Shown: positions 1 through 10,273 of the stretch, one piece after another
Layout: each line of letters starts with the position of its first letter
Position numbering within the stretch: the stretch's first letter is position 1
DNA from: an uncultured Flavobacteriaceae bacterium
GTDB taxonomy: Bacteria; Bacteroidota; Bacteroidia; Flavobacteriales; Flavobacteriaceae
Assembly (NCBI GenBank): GCA_947489085.1
Contig: CANLCJ010000013.1
Coordinates: 35,867 to 99,866, forward strand
Reading direction: 5' to 3'
DNA: 64,000 nucleotides
Position numbers and translations under genes: made by a program
Notes under the pieces: model-generated
What the model saw: only the letters and a program-made list of their open reading frames with translations
Databases searched by the model: none
What the model was told of the DNA's origin: nothing

Positions 1-199
1 CGCTATCGAAGAACGTTTAAAATTACGCTCACCAATGTACAGCGAAACTGCAGCCTATGGCCACATGGGAAGAAAAAATGAAGTGGTTAGTAAAACATTT
101 ACACAGCCTAATGGCGAAAGTAAAACCTTAGATGTGGAATTATTTACTTGGGAAAAATTAGATTATATAGACCAGGTTAAAACTGCTTTTAATATTTAA
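1..199 (+). CDS. metK: S-adenosylmethionine synthetase, C-terminal fragment
   Basis: Only the last 65 codons lie in the window; the gene enters from the left edge and stops with TAA at 197-199. The fragment contains the family's C-terminal block with RSPMYSETAAYGHMGR, matching the conserved R-P-x-Y-x-x-T-A-A-Y-G-H-F-G-R element near the active site of MetK. The enzyme makes SAM from methionine and ATP in the cytosol. A strong bidirectional hairpin terminator follows immediately. Assignment rests on this one conserved block, which is distinctive. Confidence 0.9.
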   Translation, partial: AIEERLKLRSPMYSETAAYGHMGRKNEVVSKTFTQPNGESKTLDVELFTWEKLDYIDQVKTAFNI

Positions 200-223
200 A
201 TAAGATATTTTAATATAAAAAAA

Positions 224-248
224 GGGAGCATCAAGTTTTGATGCTCCC
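224..248. terminator. Bidirectional intrinsic terminator
   Basis: Perfect 11-bp stem (224-234 with 238-248, GGGAGCATCAA arm), 3-nt loop, seven As before and seven Ts after. It sits between the convergent metK and the DUF1348 gene and can serve both. Confidence 0.92.
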
Positions 249-269
249 TTTTTTTATGTTAAACCTTAA

Positions 270-680
270 TTACAACTTTCGTTCGCTTTCGGTTATTTCT
301 AGATCGTTAATACTAGCAAAGCGCTTTTGCATAAGGCCATTAGCGTCGAATTCCCAATTTTCGTTACCGTAAGCACGAAACCACTGCCCTGCTTCATTAT
401 GGTATTCGTACTCAAAACGTACCGCAATTTTATTTTCTGTAAACGCCCAAAGTTCTTTCTTAAGTTTATAACTCTGTTCCGTTTTCCATTTATCTTTTAA
501 AAATGCAACAACCTCTGCTCTTCCATTAATAAATTTGTTTCTATTTCGCCATTCTGTATCAGGAGAGTAAGCCATAGATACTTTTTCTGGATTTTTTGCA
601 TTCCAAGCATCTTCTGCCATTTGTACTTTTTGCTTAGCGGTCTCTTCTGTAAATGGTGGTAAAGGGTGTTTTTGCTCCAT
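270..680 (-). CDS. DUF1348 / NTF2-like protein
   Basis: A 136-residue protein. It begins with [10 protein letters not shown] and carries AEDAWN, the WRNRxKFINGR block, [23 protein letters not shown] and the C-terminal [13 protein letters not shown] signature, all typical of the DUF1348 branch of the NTF2 (SnoaL-like) fold. Members are small cytosolic alpha+beta-barrel proteins of unknown biochemical role. It is slightly shorter than relatives I recall, which run a few residues further at the C-terminus. It stands alone, convergent to metK and separated from it by the shared terminator. Family is sure; function is unknown. Confidence 0.88.
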   Translation of the reverse strand: MEQKHPLPPFTEETAKQKVQMAEDAWNAKNPEKVSMAYSPDTEWRNRNKFINGRAEVVAFLKDKWKTEQSYKLKKELWAFTENKIAVRFEYEYHNEAGQWFRAYGNENWEFDANGLMQKRFASINDLEITESERKL

Positions 681-1327
681 AGCATTATATTTTTATTTTA
701 ATCTTTTTATCACAACAAATTACACATTATTAACAAATATTTCAATATTTAAAAACCTATTATCACCCTCATTTATTGAGAATTATGGTAAAACCACATC
801 TCTATTTTCCAAAATTGCTAAAAATCTTTAAATTTTAACTTTTTTTCGTTTTCTTAACAAGAAGAAATTAGTTGATTTGTGAAAACAACTAACAAACAAC
901 TAAAGTAAGGTCGATACAGTTAACCACTGTATTGGCCTTAATTTTTCTAATTCCACACTGTTTTTCTTCAATAATCTTAACATCTAAAAACACTTGCTTG
1001 TATTCCGCAATACAAAAACGCATTTATTTTACTTTTAAAGTTATTTTTTCTTACTATTAGGTGCTTTTTTCACATTAATTTATTTTCTTTGTATAAAACT
1101 ACACTAAGACTGCATTTAACATGTTTAGATTTAAATTTATTTCATGTTGAGTACTAATACTACGAGTACATGTTACTTGTAGAGAAACTCTAACTAGATA
1201 ACTACCTTTCAATAATTAGAGTTATTCTTTTGATATGTAAATCCTTATAATTAATTTTGTAAGATTAAATTTATATGTTTGAAAGCTGTAACCTATAAAT
1301 AGCGACCAATTAACTTTCAACTAAGAT
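681..1327. other. Intergenic region, about 650 bp, with one orphan hairpin
   Basis: Very AT-rich and without a credible coding frame. It contains an imperfect inverted repeat near 870-895 (TTAGTTG ... CAACTAA) and, just after it, the strong hairpin listed at 907-939. Nothing else recognisable. Confidence 0.6.
907..939 (+). ncRNA. Orphan terminator-like hairpin, possible end of a small RNA
   Basis: A 13-bp stem (907-919 with 927-939) with a 7-nt loop; as RNA it is fully paired, with two G-U wobbles. It is followed by AATTTTTC. The wobbles are G-U only on the plus strand, so that is the likely transcribed strand, yet no plus-strand gene lies upstream within the window after metK. It may terminate a small RNA or be a leftover of a lost gene. 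Confidence 0.35.
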
Positions 1328-1858
1328 ATGAGCAAAGAAGTTATTCCCTTTGATGAACTATACCTAGACGCTGTAGACCCTGATGGGTTAATCTCGTCTT
1401 TCATTACTGGGCATCTTATGATAGAGTTTATGTTAATTAAACTTGTAGAAATCGATTCCTCTAAATTATCGATTTGTGAAAACAAAATAACACATTGCAG
1501 ATTGATAAATTTGGCCTCTGGGCTGGATTTAATAGATGATAAACAGACGGAGGTTTTGCTAGGTATAAATGTTATAAGAAATAAGTTTGCAGAAAATATA
1601 GCATACCGCCCGACCATAGAGGAGGTAAAGCATTTATTTATTTTAGCAAAGAATAGTTTTAAAGACTTAAATTATGGCCTTATAAAGGGGATAGCAGAGC
1701 TTGAAGGAAAGTCTTCTATATACGAATGCAAGCCATATATTTATTCTAATTTGTTTACTCAAATTGCTTACGATTTGCATGAAGTATATCAAGAATTTAG
1801 TGGTGATATTATTCAAGCTAAAAAAGATAAAGATACGGATAGTGAAAGTGAAGATTAG
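1328..1858 (+). CDS. Hypothetical protein, possibly HEPN-like helical
   Basis: A 176-residue cytosolic protein that I do not recognise with certainty. The predicted structure looks all-helical with an acidic, Lys/Asp/Ser-rich tail (AKKDKDTDSESED). A stretch VIRNKFAENIAY near residue 82 resembles the R-N-x-F-A-H motif of MltR/HEPN-type proteins, but the usual His is Glu-Asn here, so a HEPN ribonuclease role would be doubtful. The start ATG at 1328 is the first in frame. It is monocistronic, convergent to the TonB-type gene. Treat as unknown. Confidence 0.6.
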   Translation: MSKEVIPFDELYLDAVDPDGLISSFITGHLMIEFMLIKLVEIDSSKLSICENKITHCRLINLASGLDLIDDKQTEVLLGINVIRNKFAENIAYRPTIEEVKHLFILAKNSFKDLNYGLIKGIAELEGKSSIYECKPYIYSNLFTQIAYDLHEVYQEFSGDIIQAKKDKDTDSESED

Positions 1859-1907
1859 CACCTTACTTTAGAAGCGTAAATAGTAAACGTAGTTTTTAAC
1901 GCGTTAT

Positions 1908-4616
1908 CTATATATCGTATCGCACTCTAAAGGTAACAAAGCGTGGCTGTATAAAATATTCTGATGAAAAAACAGAAACATTGGTGTTGCCATTCTGCAC
2001 TTGAGAATTTGTATTTAATAAATTTGATGCCTTTATAATATATTCCCATTTTGCATCTTTATTTTTTTTATAAGATAATGATGCATCCCAAATTTCGAAC
2101 TCTTGAGGTGCTCTGTTCTCTGTGGTTTGCCTATTATAACTGTAGCGTGTTAAAAACGTAAACGACTTTAAAAATAAAGCATCAAAAGTCGCCATTGGGG
2201 CATTTGTAGTAAACGTTGTCGCTCTCTCACCTTGAACATTTCTATTAACACCATATCTATAGGATAGTCTAAAATTTGGGGCTTTAGTAAAGTTAGACCG
2301 TAATTCTGGTGTGTAATTTTGACTAAACCCCTCATTTATGGAGCGACTACCGCCAACAAACTGATTAAATTTACTGTAGTTTATTCTTGTGTTTAAACTA
2401 ACTCTAAGCTTGCCAAATGTGCGTTGAATGCGACCGTTAGCTGCAATAGTTTCGTCTGTAAATTGTGAATTAAAAAATTGATTTGTCCTAATAACGCTTT
2501 CAAAATTAGATAAGGTTCTTATTTGGTCTATAGCGTTACTATACGTTAACCTAGCGAAAACGTTCGTGTAATTAAACAAATTAAAACTGCGGTAAATTAG
2601 ACTTACAGTGTTTGTTATTGCATTTTGTAGTTGGGGGTTACCAATCTGCAGGTTATTAAAGTTATTTAATACGATTCCTCTGGCTAGGCTTGTAACATCT
2701 GTAAATTGATTTCGCATAGCGTATCTTAAAATTAAACTCTCGCTTTTTTTAAATTGTATGCGTGTTTCAAAATTGGGTAATACCAAAGCAAAATTATCTT
2801 TAACCTCTACACCAAACTGCCTGTTGCCATAAGTATAAATGTGTGCAGAAAGCCCTGGAACAAAAGTGAACTTTCCTGATTTTAAAGTGTATTTCGCTCC
2901 CAAATAAACATCGCTAAAATTATAAACTACGGCATTGGCATCTAGCCCATCGTTAAAATTTGGAGTAGGATCTAACGTGGTTGTATCGTCTAATATTTGA
3001 AATATATTCGAATTAAAATCTTGTCTGCTAAAAATTGAGCCAATGGTAAAATTCACATTGCTTTTTCCGTTTAAAACACGCCAATAATCGAGTTTAGCAT
3101 CCAGTTGATTAGACGTTACACGTCTGTTTTGGTTGATGTTATACCCTACCTGTTCTCCGTCTAAACCCAAACTTTCCGCAACGGGTTCGTAGCGTTCATT
3201 ATTTTCTAATATCGCATTATAAAAAGGATCTTCGTCTTGCAAAACATGCTGTACCTCCAAAGCAAAAATATCTGCCTCGCTTAGCGTATAATAATAATTT
3301 ACATTCTGTTTTAAACTAAAGGGTGTATTCTCTTCCAATTGCACTGTATTTCCTATTACCGACGATGTTAAATCTCTTTCTTGAGATTCTTTTGTAATGC
3401 GCCCCAATACATCGTAATCCAGCTGGTTATTGGTATTCGGCTTATAAACGGCGCTTAGCTTTAGCAACCCGATATCTGATTGCTGTGTTGTGCTTTGGTC
3501 TGTTATTTCGTCTGGAATACCTAAATTAGGGTTTGTATATTGTATTGCATTTATCTGCCTTATGTTAATATCGTTAGCATTAAAAATTCCGAAACCGCTA
3601 ATATCTAACGCTTTGTTTGGCGAATAACTAAAGTTACTGGCGGCTAATTTATTTTCTATGTTCTGAGCGCGATTGTTTTGAGTAGCCAAAAAGCCTAAAT
3701 TATTATTTCCCAAGCTTAAATTTGTACCACTATCTCTACCCGGAGCTCTAAAACCACCTCCAAACCCTTGCAGATCGCGCCTGTTAAGTGCAGGTTCGCC
3801 TGTGTTGTTAAGATCGCCTATAATATTAACACTATACTTTGGGCTATAGTAAAAAAGCTTTGGTTGCAGTACATACAGTTTTTCTCTGGGAGCAGTGCCA
3901 CCTCCCGCAGTAATGTTACCAAACCAAAAATTCTTTTTGCCTGCTTTTAACTTTATGTTTATGGCGTAATTATCTTGGTTATTGGTTACGCTTTTTAGTT
4001 GATTGATTTCTGAAAAATTCTTTAATACCTGTACCTTATCTACTGCGTTAGAGGGTATATTTTTAGTTGCTAATTTTGTATCGCCATCAAAGAAATCCTT
4101 CCCGTCTACCATTAACTTAGTTACACGCTGTCCTTCAACTTCTATTTGTCCGTCATCATTAACCTCAACACCTGGCAATTTTTCTAAAATATCTTCTAAC
4201 TTTCGCTCTGTCCCATTTTTAAATGCATCTGCACTATAGATCAAGGTATCGCCTTTTACTGTTACAGGCAACTCATACGTTAACTCTACAGCTTCTAATG
4301 CATTTTTGTCTACAAACAAAGTAACATCTTTGGTAATATTTTCGGTAGTAGTTTTTAAGACTTCTTCGTGCGTTTGCATGCCTACGTAACTCACTTGAAA
4401 AATGTATGTAGAATTTAAACTAAGTGGCATGGTATACTTTCCCTTTGCACTGGTAATGGCATAAGATTCCATAATACTAGTGGCCTTGTTAATTGCTATA
4501 ACATTTGCCAATTCTAAATCTTGCCCCAAAGAATCTTTAACAATACCCTGTACCTTTACTTGAGAAAATCCAAGAGCTATTACCAGACAAGCTACAATTG
4601 TAAGTTTAGTTTTCAT
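1908..4616 (-). CDS. TonB-dependent-receptor-like outer-membrane barrel with carboxypeptidase-like N-domain
   Basis: A 902-residue outer-membrane protein. Residues 1-18 form a signal peptide (ALGFSQ cleavage region). Residues about 20-105 form a CarboxypepD_reg-like beta-sandwich (VQGIVKDSLGQ, VSYVGM). A plug-like domain follows, with LEDILEKLPGVEV, VDGKDFFDGD and NIPSNAVDKVQVL. The rest is a large beta-barrel ending in RFRVRYDI. This is the OMP_b-brl_3 branch common in Flavobacteriia; the cargo is unknown. The stop lies 28 bp from the GLPGLI gene upstream on the same strand, so the two are almost certainly co-transcribed. No TonB-box or SusD partner is visible, so it is not a canonical polysaccharide utilisation locus. 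Confidence 0.9.
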   Translation of the reverse strand: MKTKLTIVACLVIALGFSQVKVQGIVKDSLGQDLELANVIAINKATSIMESYAITSAKGKYTMPLSLNSTYIFQVSYVGMQTHEEVLKTTTENITKDVTLFVDKNALEAVELTYELPVTVKGDTLIYSADAFKNGTERKLEDILEKLPGVEVNDDGQIEVEGQRVTKLMVDGKDFFDGDTKLATKNIPSNAVDKVQVLKNFSEINQLKSVTNNQDNYAINIKLKAGKKNFWFGNITAGGGTAPREKLYVLQPKLFYYSPKYSVNIIGDLNNTGEPALNRRDLQGFGGGFRAPGRDSGTNLSLGNNNLGFLATQNNRAQNIENKLAASNFSYSPNKALDISGFGIFNANDINIRQINAIQYTNPNLGIPDEITDQSTTQQSDIGLLKLSAVYKPNTNNQLDYDVLGRITKESQERDLTSSVIGNTVQLEENTPFSLKQNVNYYYTLSEADIFALEVQHVLQDEDPFYNAILENNERYEPVAESLGLDGEQVGYNINQNRRVTSNQLDAKLDYWRVLNGKSNVNFTIGSIFSRQDFNSNIFQILDDTTTLDPTPNFNDGLDANAVVYNFSDVYLGAKYTLKSGKFTFVPGLSAHIYTYGNRQFGVEVKDNFALVLPNFETRIQFKKSESLILRYAMRNQFTDVTSLARGIVLNNFNNLQIGNPQLQNAITNTVSLIYRSFNLFNYTNVFARLTYSNAIDQIRTLSNFESVIRTNQFFNSQFTDETIAANGRIQRTFGKLRVSLNTRINYSKFNQFVGGSRSINEGFSQNYTPELRSNFTKAPNFRLSYRYGVNRNVQGERATTFTTNAPMATFDALFLKSFTFLTRYSYNRQTTENRAPQEFEIWDASLSYKKNKDAKWEYIIKASNLLNTNSQVQNGNTNVSVFSSEYFIQPRFVTFRVRYDI

Positions 4617-4644
4617 AAGTTTAAATTTGCCTGTTTTCTGTTAG

Positions 4645-5487
4645 CTAACGCCTGCCTTGCCCTCCACGTTGTCTCCTAAAATTAGCTCGCATTTCCTGGT
4701 ATTTTTTAATAGCTATACCCTCGTACGCTTTTTGGCTTATAGCTTTACCTTTTGATGGTGCTTTAATTGTTAGTTTTTCTTTTGGGTTTACAACAATTTT
4801 AGAACACAAAATAGTAGTCTCTCCAGTACTAATTTCTAGAATTAGCCCAGGTAACCCCCAAAACTTATCTGGACCTTGGTTAACAGGTATCTGTGTGGTA
4901 TACCAAGCTTCTATTTCTTTAGCCATAGGTAATTCCGCAATACTATCTTTCTTTTTGTTTTCTCTATTTTCAGATGCTGCGGCACGCCTAATTGTTAATA
5001 GGTTAAAATCTTCCCATGTTTTAGTAGCTGTGGCTTTTACACACAAATAGCGGCCTATTTGCTTTGTCTCACCTGTTATCTTCCATTCTAATTTTGGCAA
5101 GGTATCTACAACTTTAAAGGCCTTTCCAAATAACTCATGCGCAATAAGCATTTCTTTCGTTTTTATGTTTTTATAGATTATACCATCTACTGCACCAGAA
5201 AGCAATGCCCCAAAACGTCGGCCTTGATTGGGGTTAGGAGCTTCTAACTTTTCTTCTTCTTTATAAACAGAAGCTTCTCGATTAAAATTTAAAATAAATG
5301 TTTTTTGAAACATACGTTTAAGCCTCTCCTTCATACGTTTCTTTTGTTCCTCACTCATATTAGGCCTACCGAAATTAGCTAAGTCTATTGAAGTTTTAGA
5401 TGTATAGTAAGCTTTACCTTGAAAATTTTGAGCATTTACACCTATTGTTATGAGTAAGAGTACTATTAATAACGGTTTGTTGAGCAT
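4645..5487 (-). CDS. GLPGLI family protein
   Basis: A 280-residue exported protein with an N-terminal signal peptide (hydrophobic residues 4-19, then AQNFQGKAYY). It has the family hallmark FWGLPGLILEIS near residue 210 and a preceding AWYTTQIPVNQGP block. The C-terminus is Arg/Gln/Gly-rich (RRQRGGQGRR). GLPGLI proteins are Bacteroidota-specific, periplasmic or surface, with no established activity. They frequently neighbour TonB-type barrels, as here. It is the first gene of a two-gene operon. Confidence 0.92.
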   Translation of the reverse strand: MLNKPLLIVLLLITIGVNAQNFQGKAYYTSKTSIDLANFGRPNMSEEQKKRMKERLKRMFQKTFILNFNREASVYKEEEKLEAPNPNQGRRFGALLSGAVDGIIYKNIKTKEMLIAHELFGKAFKVVDTLPKLEWKITGETKQIGRYLCVKATATKTWEDFNLLTIRRAAASENRENKKKDSIAELPMAKEIEAWYTTQIPVNQGPDKFWGLPGLILEISTGETTILCSKIVVNPKEKLTIKAPSKGKAISQKAYEGIAIKKYQEMRANFRRQRGGQGRR

Positions 5488-5664
5488 GTCTAGAATTTAT
5501 AAATTCTTAAAAGTAATACGGTTTGGACACTTTATTTCAATATTAGTTTAAGCTAAATATTGTTAAATAAATGTTAATACTAAAGTGGCTTATCGAATCA
5601 GGATCTAAGATTATTTAGTGATTAAACTCTAAAATTTGGTTTGATTTTTGTATTTTTCAAAACA

Positions 5665-6450
5665 ATGAAACTACGTTTTACTTTCTCAATACTATTGTTA
5701 AGCATCTGTACTTATGCCCAACAGGCAACTTCTAATGTTACAGAAAAACACTTAAGTGTAGATGCAGATACACTAGTTGGCATTGATAACTTTGGCTCTG
5801 TTTTTTTTACTAAAAACAACGTTTTTTACAAAAAAAATAAGGACACTACGATAAGCTATAACAATTTGCAGTTAGGAAAGCTCACATCTGCACATATTTT
5901 TAACCCTCTAAAAATAAACTTGTTTTATAAGGATTTAAACACCGTTATTATACTAGACAATAGGCTGGCAGAGATTTTTAGGGTAGATTTTAATGCTGCT
6001 ATAGACTATAAAAACGTATCTTATGTTTCTTCTGGGTTTGATAATACAATTTGGCTGTTTAACCAAGACACTCAAATTTTAGAAGTATTCGATTATAAAA
6101 AAAGAAAAACTATAGCGCAAACGTTACGCCCTATAAACGATCCTATTTTAAGCATAACAAGTAATTATAATTATTGTTATGTTTTAACTACCAAAGCCTT
6201 GTTAGTTTATAATTATTTTGGCAGCAGTGTTGCCAAGGTTACAAACGACGGTTTTGAAGCTATTACGGAAAACAATGAAGCGCTTATTTTAAAAAAAGAA
6301 AACAAGTTATTCCATTTAAACTTAGATACGAAAACCACTCGCCCTATTGAAACTAATGGTATTTTGATATCTCAATTTTTTGCAATCAACCAAACCTTGT
6401 ATATTTACGATGGTAAATCCCTCCAAAAACTCCAAATATTAACAAAATAA
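5665..6450 (+). CDS. Secreted protein, probable beta-propeller-like, function unknown
   Basis: A 261-residue protein read from ATG 5665 (an upstream in-frame TTG at 5641 would only add eight residues ahead of a good signal peptide). Signal peptide MKLRFTFSILLLSICTYAQ. The mature part shows repeated beta-strand blocks (DNFGSVFFTKNNVFYKK, DNTIWLFNQDTQILEVFD, ALLVYNYFGS) suggesting a small propeller. It ends 7 bp before the deoxynucleoside kinase gene and is probably co-transcribed with it. No catalytic motif seen. Confidence 0.75.
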   Translation: MKLRFTFSILLLSICTYAQQATSNVTEKHLSVDADTLVGIDNFGSVFFTKNNVFYKKNKDTTISYNNLQLGKLTSAHIFNPLKINLFYKDLNTVIILDNRLAEIFRVDFNAAIDYKNVSYVSSGFDNTIWLFNQDTQILEVFDYKKRKTIAQTLRPINDPILSITSNYNYCYVLTTKALLVYNYFGSSVAKVTNDGFEAITENNEALILKKENKLFHLNLDTKTTRPIETNGILISQFFAINQTLYIYDGKSLQKLQILTK

Positions 6451-6457
6451 TACAACT

Positions 6458-7072
6458 ATGCATATAGCTGTTGCCGGAAATATTGGTGCTGGTAAAACAA
6501 CACTAACTAAATTACTTGCAAAACATTACAAATGGGAAGCCCAACTGGAAGATGTTGTAGACAACCCTTATTTAGATGATTTTTACAACCAAATGGAGCG
6601 TTGGAGCTTTAACTTACAGGTGTATTTTTTAAACAGTCGTTTTAGTCAGGTTTTGCAAATAAGGGAAAGTGGCAAGGATATTATTCAAGACAGAACCATC
6701 TACGAGGATGCACATATATTTGCTCCAAACTTGCATGCCATGGGGTTAATGACTAACAGAGATTACGAGAATTACAGATCGCTATTCGATTTGATGGCCT
6801 CTCTCGTACAAGGCCCAGATTTGCTTATTTACTTAAGAAGTTCTATACCTAACTTAGTATCTCAAATTCATAAACGCGGTAGAGAGTACGAAAACTCTAT
6901 TAGCATTGATTATCTTAGTCGCCTTAACGAACGTTACGAAGCTTGGGTTCACGGGTATGAAAAAGGAAAATTACTTATTATAGATGTAGACAATTTAAAC
7001 TTTGTAGACAACCCCGAAGACTTAGGTTTTGTTATTAATACTATAGATGCAGAAATAAATGGCCTCTTTTAA
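6458..7072 (+). CDS. Deoxynucleoside kinase
   Basis: A 204-residue cytosolic kinase. P-loop GNIGAGKTT at residues 7-15; QDRTIYED near 77-84 corresponds to the DRS-type substrate motif; a RGREYE lid segment lies near residue 140. It phosphorylates deoxynucleosides (often dA/dG/dC) for dNTP salvage. Length is normal for the bacterial dNK family. It follows the secreted protein by 7 bp. Confidence 0.92.
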   Translation: MHIAVAGNIGAGKTTLTKLLAKHYKWEAQLEDVVDNPYLDDFYNQMERWSFNLQVYFLNSRFSQVLQIRESGKDIIQDRTIYEDAHIFAPNLHAMGLMTNRDYENYRSLFDLMASLVQGPDLLIYLRSSIPNLVSQIHKRGREYENSISIDYLSRLNERYEAWVHGYEKGKLLIIDVDNLNFVDNPEDLGFVINTIDAEINGLF

Positions 7073-7199
7073 TCAAATGCCTCTAGCAGAACGATACTTT
7101 ACTAAAAAAGAACTTTTTCTATATGTTTGATATTACTTTAAATTTGTAATGAATTAAATTATTAAGCGCCTAAATATTTAATCATCCCAAAATTTCAAA

Positions 7200-9206
7200 A
7201 TGAAACACTTACTATTTATATTTTTATTTTGCCTTAGCACATTAAGCTTTTCTCAAATTTACGATCCTGTTGCTTGGGAAACTGCTGTCGAAAAAGTATC
7301 AGACAACACCTATAAACTTATAGCCACAGCAAAGATTGAAAAGGGTTGGCACTTGTATGGACAAGACATTCCTGAATTTGGCCCAATACCAACTGCTTTT
7401 ACTTATAATAATAAATCAGAAACATTTCAACTTAAAGGAAAAACTATTGAAGAAGAGGGTATTACTGTTTTCGATCCTGTTTTTGAAATGAAAGTAAAAT
7501 ATTTCGAAAAACAAACACGTTTTGAGCAGCTAGTTAGCACCAATACTGATTTAGAAAATATTACAGCTACTGTAGTTTTCATGGTATGCGACGATGAAAG
7601 GTGCTTACCTCCTACTGAAAATGAATTGGTTTTCAACTTAGTTCAAAACACATCTGCCACTTCAAAAAAAAAAGTAGTTACAAATTCCAAGAAGAGTAAT
7701 ACCCTATTGTATGGCCTGTCTATAGATGGGTTTGAGCCGCCATCTCAATCTTGCCCTACCGAAATTAGCACTCCTGTAGAAGACGTTGCCATACAAAACA
7801 GCACCTCTTTGTGGCGTATTTTTGGGCTTGGTTTTATCGGTGGTTTATTGGCATTGCTAACCCCTTGCGTATTTCCTATGATCCCTCTTACTGTTAGTTT
7901 TTTTACTAAAAAAGAAGGCTCTAAAAAAAGTTCTGGGATTTCTAAAGCACTTCTTTATGGCGCCTTTATTTTTGCGGTATATATTTTGCTTAGTGTACCT
8001 TTTCATTTGCTAGATTCTGTTAATCCAGACATCTTAAACGAAATTTCAACAAATACTTGGCTAAATATTATTTTCTTTATTGTTTTTGTGTTTTTTGCAT
8101 TATCCTTTTTTGGGTTTTACGATTTAACACTGCCTGCCAGCTGGACAACTAAAACAACTCAGGGTGAAAATGCTGGTGGTATTATTGGCATCTTTTTTAT
8201 GGCATTAACCTTAGCAATAGTATCGTTTTCTTGTACTGGCCCCATTTTAGGATCTCTGCTTGCAGGGTCTTTAACCGCAGATGGCGGGGCTTGGCAACTT
8301 ACTGCTGGAATGGGAGGTTTTGGTGTGTCTTTAGGCTTGCCTTTTGCTTTATTTGCCATGTTTCCTAATATGTTGAACGCACTTCCTAAATCTGGTGGTT
8401 GGCTAAACACCACTAAAGTAATATTAGGTTTTCTAGAATTGGCTTTAGCATTTAAATTTTTATCTAACGCAGATTTAGTAGCCCATTGGGGGATACTTAA
8501 AATAGAACCCTTCTTAATTTTATGGATTATTATTTTTACGGGTTTGGCGCTTTATCTTTTTGGGAAACTAAAATTCCCTCACGATTCGCCCTTGAAAAAG
8601 CTATCATTTTTTAGAATTGCAAGCGGTATTCTTGTGGCTAGTTTTGTTATTTATTTAGCCTCTGGGTTTAGAGTAAATAAAGACACGAAAACCTTTACGT
8701 CATTAACGTTGCTTAGTGGACTTGCTCCTCCAGTTGGTTATAGTTTTCTATACCCAAACAAATGCCCTAATAATTTAGATTGTTTTAAAGATTTAAAACA
8801 AGGCTTGGATTATGCTAAAAAAGTGAACAAGCCTGTTATAATAGACTTTACGGGCTTAGCCTGTGTAAATTGTCGTAAAATGGAAGAACACGTTTGGCCA
8901 GACAAAACCATAGATAACTACTTAAGGAACGATTACGTGCTTATTTCTTTGTACGTAGACGACAAGAAGCCACTTCCTGAAAATGAGAATATAACTGTAG
9001 AACGAACGAACGGTGGCACGCGAACTCTTAAAAATTATGGTCATAAATGGGCGCATTTTCAAACTCAATTTTTTAAATCGAATTCTCAACCATTTTATGC
9101 TATATTAAACGCAAATGGTACTAAAATATTAAATACACCTGTAGGATACACACCAGATAAGACAGCATTTGCAGATTTTCTTAAGTGTGGCTTAACACAT
9201 CATTAA
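7200..9206 (+). CDS. dsbD: Thiol:disulfide interchange protein DsbD-like
   Basis: A 668-residue inner-membrane reductant conduit. It has a signal peptide (1-18), then an N-terminal periplasmic domain with the redox pair C130/C135 ([10 protein letters not shown]). A CcdA-like membrane core follows with [10 protein letters not shown] (C223) and [11 protein letters not shown]. The C-terminal thioredoxin-like domain has the CVNC active site ([10 protein letters not shown]). The three-domain layout carries cytosolic thioredoxin electrons to periplasmic cysteines. Its 3' end overlaps the convergent App1-like gene by a few bases. The fold order and all three Cys pairs are present, so it should be functional. 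Confidence 0.93.
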   Translation: MKHLLFIFLFCLSTLSFSQIYDPVAWETAVEKVSDNTYKLIATAKIEKGWHLYGQDIPEFGPIPTAFTYNNKSETFQLKGKTIEEEGITVFDPVFEMKVKYFEKQTRFEQLVSTNTDLENITATVVFMVCDDERCLPPTENELVFNLVQNTSATSKKKVVTNSKKSNTLLYGLSIDGFEPPSQSCPTEISTPVEDVAIQNSTSLWRIFGLGFIGGLLALLTPCVFPMIPLTVSFFTKKEGSKKSSGISKALLYGAFIFAVYILLSVPFHLLDSVNPDILNEISTNTWLNIIFFIVFVFFALSFFGFYDLTLPASWTTKTTQGENAGGIIGIFFMALTLAIVSFSCTGPILGSLLAGSLTADGGAWQLTAGMGGFGVSLGLPFALFAMFPNMLNALPKSGGWLNTTKVILGFLELALAFKFLSNADLVAHWGILKIEPFLILWIIIFTGLALYLFGKLKFPHDSPLKKLSFFRIASGILVASFVIYLASGFRVNKDTKTFTSLTLLSGLAPPVGYSFLYPNKCPNNLDCFKDLKQGLDYAKKVNKPVIIDFTGLACVNCRKMEEHVWPDKTIDNYLRNDYVLISLYVDDKKPLPENENITVERTNGGTRTLKNYGHKWAHFQTQFFKSNSQPFYAILNANGTKILNTPVGYTPDKTAFADFLKCGLTHH

Positions 9207-10201
9207 GCTATAAAACCATTAGCTTTAGCATGTTGTATGGCCTGCGCACTGTTTTCTACTAGCAAAACAGGAACTTTGTTGTAATTTTTAAATAGCTTTT
9301 GTACGCGTTTGCTTTTCTTTTTGTGCGCCACGTTTCTTATATAAATTGCCATTATACGCTCGGGGTAACGCTCTACTATATCTAAATAAATATAAGGATC
9401 GTGTTCTCCACTGTCTCCTATCAAAATAAAATTAAGTGTTTTGTGCGCGTTTAAGAGTGTTAAAATTTCTTGTTGTTTCTGGGGTAATCTAGGCGCATTT
9501 CGTTTTTTAAACGGTCTGGGAAAATTTCTTAAAACAATAGGGCCTTTAGGGAAGTTATTCTTTTTCAGGAAATAGTCGATGTATCTGTATAAATTCCATG
9601 GGCTGTGGCTTACGTAAAAAATAGGGTTAGCACATTTTCCGGTTTTACCTTTGTGCAAAAGATGGTAAAATTCTGCAGCCCCGTTCAAAGCAAGACGCCT
9701 ACCAGCAGATTTAAAAAATGTATTATAAAGCACTCTCCACTTTAAGGCTGATGCTACACCTGTATGTATTATGGTATCATCAACATCACTTATAATACCA
9801 AAACAGGCTTTTTCTGAGGGTATAAGTACTTTAGCATAAAATACATTTTGAGATTGAATTTTGCGTTTCCAAGGCTTGTCTTTATAAGATAGTTGTACTG
9901 AAAGCCAGCCTTCCGCATCGGTATAAGTTTCTAAATTGTTTAAGCTTTTATAAACTAGAAAGTAACCTCTACGGTCTGTTTTTAACTCTTCTTGGTCTCC
10001 ATTAGGAAATTTGGCAATTAGAGTGGCATGTCTTATTTCGTCTGTCTCAAAACGCTTCCATGTATTAAAAAGCAAGCCTAATACACCTTTTTTATCTAGG
10101 TCTATATTCTCATCCTGCAACGCCCTGCCTCTAATACAAATACGCTTAGTTGTTCCACTTGTTTTAAAAGCGATAATTTGTAAAGGATCTCTTCTAAACA
10201 T
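9203..10201 (-). CDS. App1-like phosphatidate phosphatase family protein (DUF2183)
   Basis: A 332-residue protein. The HAD-type motif [10 protein letters not shown] lies near residue 140, followed by the conserved [11 protein letters not shown] and [13 protein letters not shown] blocks of the App1/DUF2183 family, whose yeast member dephosphorylates phosphatidate. The N-terminal ~120 residues form a beta-rich domain ([18 protein letters not shown]). No signal peptide, so cytosolic or peripheral. In bacteria the substrate is not established. It is convergent with dsbD with a 4-nt overlap. Confidence 0.88.
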   Translation of the reverse strand: MFRRDPLQIIAFKTSGTTKRICIRGRALQDENIDLDKKGVLGLLFNTWKRFETDEIRHATLIAKFPNGDQEELKTDRRGYFLVYKSLNNLETYTDAEGWLSVQLSYKDKPWKRKIQSQNVFYAKVLIPSEKACFGIISDVDDTIIHTGVASALKWRVLYNTFFKSAGRRLALNGAAEFYHLLHKGKTGKCANPIFYVSHSPWNLYRYIDYFLKKNNFPKGPIVLRNFPRPFKKRNAPRLPQKQQEILTLLNAHKTLNFILIGDSGEHDPYIYLDIVERYPERIMAIYIRNVAHKKKSKRVQKLFKNYNKVPVLLVENSAQAIQHAKANGFIA

Positions 10202-10273
10202 GGCCTAAAACTAGTAATTTCATTACTTTATTTATCAGTTGTACCAAAGAAAATACTTTTATTACTTTAAGCA

